In this document: positions 62,059 to 64,000 of the stretch, one piece after another
Layout: each line of letters begins with the position of its first letter
Position numbering within the stretch: position 1 is the first letter of the stretch
Assembly: GCA_013343275.1 (NCBI GenBank)
Contig: CP046106.1
Span: forward strand, 620,001-684,000
Source: Candidatus Nanohaloarchaea archaeon
GTDB taxonomy: Archaea; Nanohalarchaeota; Nanosalinia; Nanosalinales; Nanosalinaceae
Reading direction: 5' to 3'
Length of the DNA: 64,000 bases
Made by a program: the position numbers and the translations under genes
Notes under the pieces: model-generated
The model's input: the letters and a program-made list of their open reading frames with translations, nothing else
The model's database searches: none
Told to the model about the DNA's origin: nothing

Positions 62059-62976
62059 ATGAGCGATACCTTAACCTGTGAAGAATGTGGCCGAGAATTT
62101 GATTCTGAAAGAGCTCTACATATACACCAGAGCCGGGCGCATAAAGAAGAGGAAGACTCAGACAACAGCTCTGAGGAAGAAGATACTGGAGAAGAAGAGG
62201 GCCGGATGAAGGCAGTTTTCCAGTTCAACTCGAAGAAAACTCTATACGCAAGCTTTCTGATAGGTGTTCTCGTAGGAGGATTCCTTATCGGAGGTCTCAA
62301 CGCATTGAACTCACAGGATATAGGCCTTCCTTCAGATAATAATGATTCAGGCTCTGATAGAATCCAGTTCTCTCCCAGCAACTTCTCCAACGACCCTACT
62401 CTAGGCTCCGCAGACGCTCCGGTTAGAGTGGTCATGGTTACAGACTACGGATGTCCATGGTGCGCAGAATGGATGGGAGTCAACGCAATCCCAAGCAGAA
62501 ATATCGATCAGACACAGACCTACCAGAGAATCAAAAACAACTACATAGACACCGGCAAAGTCAAGATGACGGTACTTGATTATCCTGCACATCCAAACGC
62601 CTTAAAGATGCATAAAGCCGCAAACTGCGTATATGAACAGGATAAAAGCCTTTACGGGGATTTCAGCATAAAGCTATATGAGAGAAGGGAAGATTGGCTT
62701 GGAGGAAGATCCGGCGCCGACAGACCTGTAGAAACGATTAGATCAATTTCACAGAATGTAGGGATCAACACTACTAGCGTACTGCAGTGTGTCAACAATA
62801 CAGGAACTACAGAAATCCAGAACGATGTACAGCTAGTGTCCAGCAAGGTCAGTAAGATTGGAACACCGCTCTTCTTCATCGGAAACGAGGAGAACGGGTA
62901 CGTTAAGATTAGCGGTGCGCAGACGTACAGTACCTTCAGCAAAATTATCGATCAGGAGCTTCAGAACTCAAACTGA
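62059..62976 (+). CDS. C2H2 zinc finger-TM-DsbA-like thioredoxin fusion
   Basis: 305 aa with three clear parts. Residues 7-28: a C2H2 finger (CEECGREFDSERALHIHQSRAH, C7, C10, H23, H28) on the cytoplasmic side. Residues about 62-86: one membrane helix (ASFLIGVLVGGFLIGGLNAL). Residues 90-305: extracellular DsbA-like thioredoxin domain with active-site CPWC (C132, C135) in TDYGCPWCAEW, a helical insert and the cis-Pro loop KIGTPLFFIG. Likely an extracellular thiol oxidoreductase tethered to the membrane, with an intracellular zinc finger of unknown use. The next gene encodes a CxxC membrane protein. Confidence 0.8.
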   Translation: MSDTLTCEECGREFDSERALHIHQSRAHKEEEDSDNSSEEEDTGEEEGRMKAVFQFNSKKTLYASFLIGVLVGGFLIGGLNALNSQDIGLPSDNNDSGSDRIQFSPSNFSNDPTLGSADAPVRVVMVTDYGCPWCAEWMGVNAIPSRNIDQTQTYQRIKNNYIDTGKVKMTVLDYPAHPNALKMHKAANCVYEQDKSLYGDFSIKLYERREDWLGGRSGADRPVETIRSISQNVGINTTSVLQCVNNTGTTEIQNDVQLVSSKVSKIGTPLFFIGNEENGYVKISGAQTYSTFSKIIDQELQNSN

Positions 62977-62977
62977 G

Positions 62978-63508
62978 ATGACAGACGTAGCAGAACAACT
63001 GGAAAAGCTAGCGGGTATACTGAAAAGGCCCAGATATTTTTCCTTCTCTATTCTAATATCTCTCACAGCACTCACCGTCTACAGCCTTCTGAACAATTTC
63101 AGCGTTTTAAGCAGATACATTCTGGACGGAGATTTCTCCCTGGTGTTCGCACTAATACCTGCAATATCTATCAGGTACTTTGAAACACTTCCCAGCGCCG
63201 AAATACTGCTGGTAGTAACGATCTCTGCACTGGTGGGCCTCAACATTACACTCGCTATATTCCGGCTTCTTGAACTATCGGAGTTCGGTAGAGAAAACGC
63301 CACCTCTCTAACCGGGGCGGGAATCGCAACGCTGGCACCGGCATGTACTGCATGCGCTGGAGCAGTTGTAGGCCTGACAGGAATTTCCAGTGCTGTAGCT
63401 CTTATTCCGTTCTCAGGCTACATAATCAGAATACTGGCCATAATACTGCTCGCTGGCTCAACAGTCTATACTCTGAACCAGATCGGTCTAAAGGCCTGTA
63501 AAATCTAG
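62978..63508 (+). CDS. Polytopic membrane protein with CxxC motif, possible DsbB/VKOR-like partner
   Basis: Start at ATG 62978, two bases after the upstream stop. 176 aa, four or five predicted helices. The fourth hydrophobic region carries APACTACAGAVVGLTG, a CxxC at a membrane face, and one more Cys lies near the C-terminus (LKACKI). The immediately upstream gene is a DsbA-like oxidoreductase, so this protein could reoxidise it in the manner of DsbB or VKOR, but it shows neither family signature by eye. Confidence 0.6.
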   Translation: MTDVAEQLEKLAGILKRPRYFSFSILISLTALTVYSLLNNFSVLSRYILDGDFSLVFALIPAISIRYFETLPSAEILLVVTISALVGLNITLAIFRLLELSEFGRENATSLTGAGIATLAPACTACAGAVVGLTGISSAVALIPFSGYIIRILAIILLAGSTVYTLNQIGLKACKI

Positions 63509-64000
63509 TTTCTGGTAGTGACGATATTCTCGCCGTCCTCGCCAGCACCTACGAGAACAGTGTGCTCGGCCTGTACAACAGTTCCTCCTTCAACCTCTTT
63601 CAGGACAGGATAGGAATGCACTATATCGGCCTGTACTAGCTTGTTCAGCGCCATCTTCTGTCGGGCCCCGAAATCATCGAACCACCGCGGGCTGAACGGT
63701 AGGCCCTGGAACTCCTTGATCTCTCCAAGAAGTTTTCTCTCATGACGACCTCTAACATTCCGATCAGTCTCCAGCTTGTAGATATTCCCTTGTTTTCCGT
63801 TCTTGATCTTTCCGGAGCCGTCGGTCAGGAAAGGCTCTATCGCAACAGCATCTCCTTCCTGGATAACATGGTCTGACCCGTTGTCCACGTTCGGGATAGA
63901 TACACCGGCGTGCTGAGTGTACTTGCCAAGGTAATGGCCTGTCAAGTTTCTGATAGCAGAGTACTCATCCGGAATCTGTCTCTGAACAAAAGCACCGAAC
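63505..64000 (-). CDS. map: Methionine aminopeptidase type II (3' part; start beyond the window)
   Basis: Reading from the window edge the minus strand gives FGAFVQRQIPDEYSAIRNLTGHYLGKYTQHAGVSIPN, then EGDAVAIEPFLTDGSGKI and the closing EVEGGTVVQAEHTVLVGAGE. The His of the GH motif, the Glu of EPF and the C-terminal Glu are metal ligands of the pita-bread fold. The insert between them places it in type II, as in archaea and eukaryotes. About 165 codons visible; the N-terminal half lies outside. Confidence 0.9.
   Translation of the reverse strand, partial: FGAFVQRQIPDEYSAIRNLTGHYLGKYTQHAGVSIPNVDNGSDHVIQEGDAVAIEPFLTDGSGKIKNGKQGNIYKLETDRNVRGRHERKLLGEIKEFQGLPFSPRWFDDFGARQKMALNKLVQADIVHSYPVLKEVEGGTVVQAEHTVLVGAGEDGENIVTTRN

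Overview
The window comes from a halophilic archaeon, most likely a DPANN-type nanohaloarchaeon. The informational genes are archaeal: SecE-Spt5-L11-L1-P0, P1/L12, RadB, Cdc48/VAT, archaeal topoisomerase I and archaeal TyrRS and AlaRS. Central metabolism is also archaeal, with type II GAPDH, archaeal TIM and an ADP-dependent sugar kinase. Most predicted proteins are strongly acidic (Glu/Asp rich, Lys poor), as expected for a salt-in lifestyle. Genes are short, tightly packed and often overlap by 1-4 bases. I found no rRNA, recognisable tRNA, CRISPR array or insertion sequence.

Layout. 1-3.8 kb: type IV pilus locus (end of a TadC-like membrane protein, a class III pilin, and an opposed operon of five small prepilin-like or anchored surface proteins). 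3.8-6.7 kb: redoxin, a DUF2267 protein, a PAC2 proteasome-assembly chaperone, UspA. 6.7-11.9 kb: NAD and repair block (PolX-LigA operon, NadM, NnrD). 11.9-27.2 kb: sugar island with GAPDH, GT4 transferases, a GH57 enzyme, a GT3 glycogen synthase-PGI-GT4 operon facing a debranching enzyme-TIM-ADP-dependent kinase operon, and a phosphohexomutase. Together these give glycogen synthesis, debranching and most of glycolysis. 27.2-33.2 kb: HIT protein, tandem MinD ATPases, bacterial-type LeuRS, HAD phosphatase. 33.3-43.5 kb: FKBP isomerase, FtsZ, bPH protein, the SecE-Spt5-L11-L1-P0 cluster, P1/L12 and AlaRS. 43.5-52.7 kb: small membrane and stress proteins, a SecB-like protein, a divergent phosphoesterase, a YbaK-type deacylase, orphan genes, TyrRS, Ogt, SerRS. 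52.7-59.3 kb: topoisomerase I, a four-gene chorismate-to-Phe/Tyr operon, RadB. 59.3-64 kb: Cdc48, a zinc-finger/DsbA-like fusion with a membrane partner, and the end of methionine aminopeptidase.

The most unusual signals are: heavy over-use of the palindrome AGGCCT on both strands; a compact multi-helix RNA structure just upstream of secE; a 17-nt mirror-image promoter pair between the glycogen synthase and debranching-enzyme operons; a two-hairpin intergenic element present twice; and a terminal aromatic amino acid pathway in what looks like a reduced genome.
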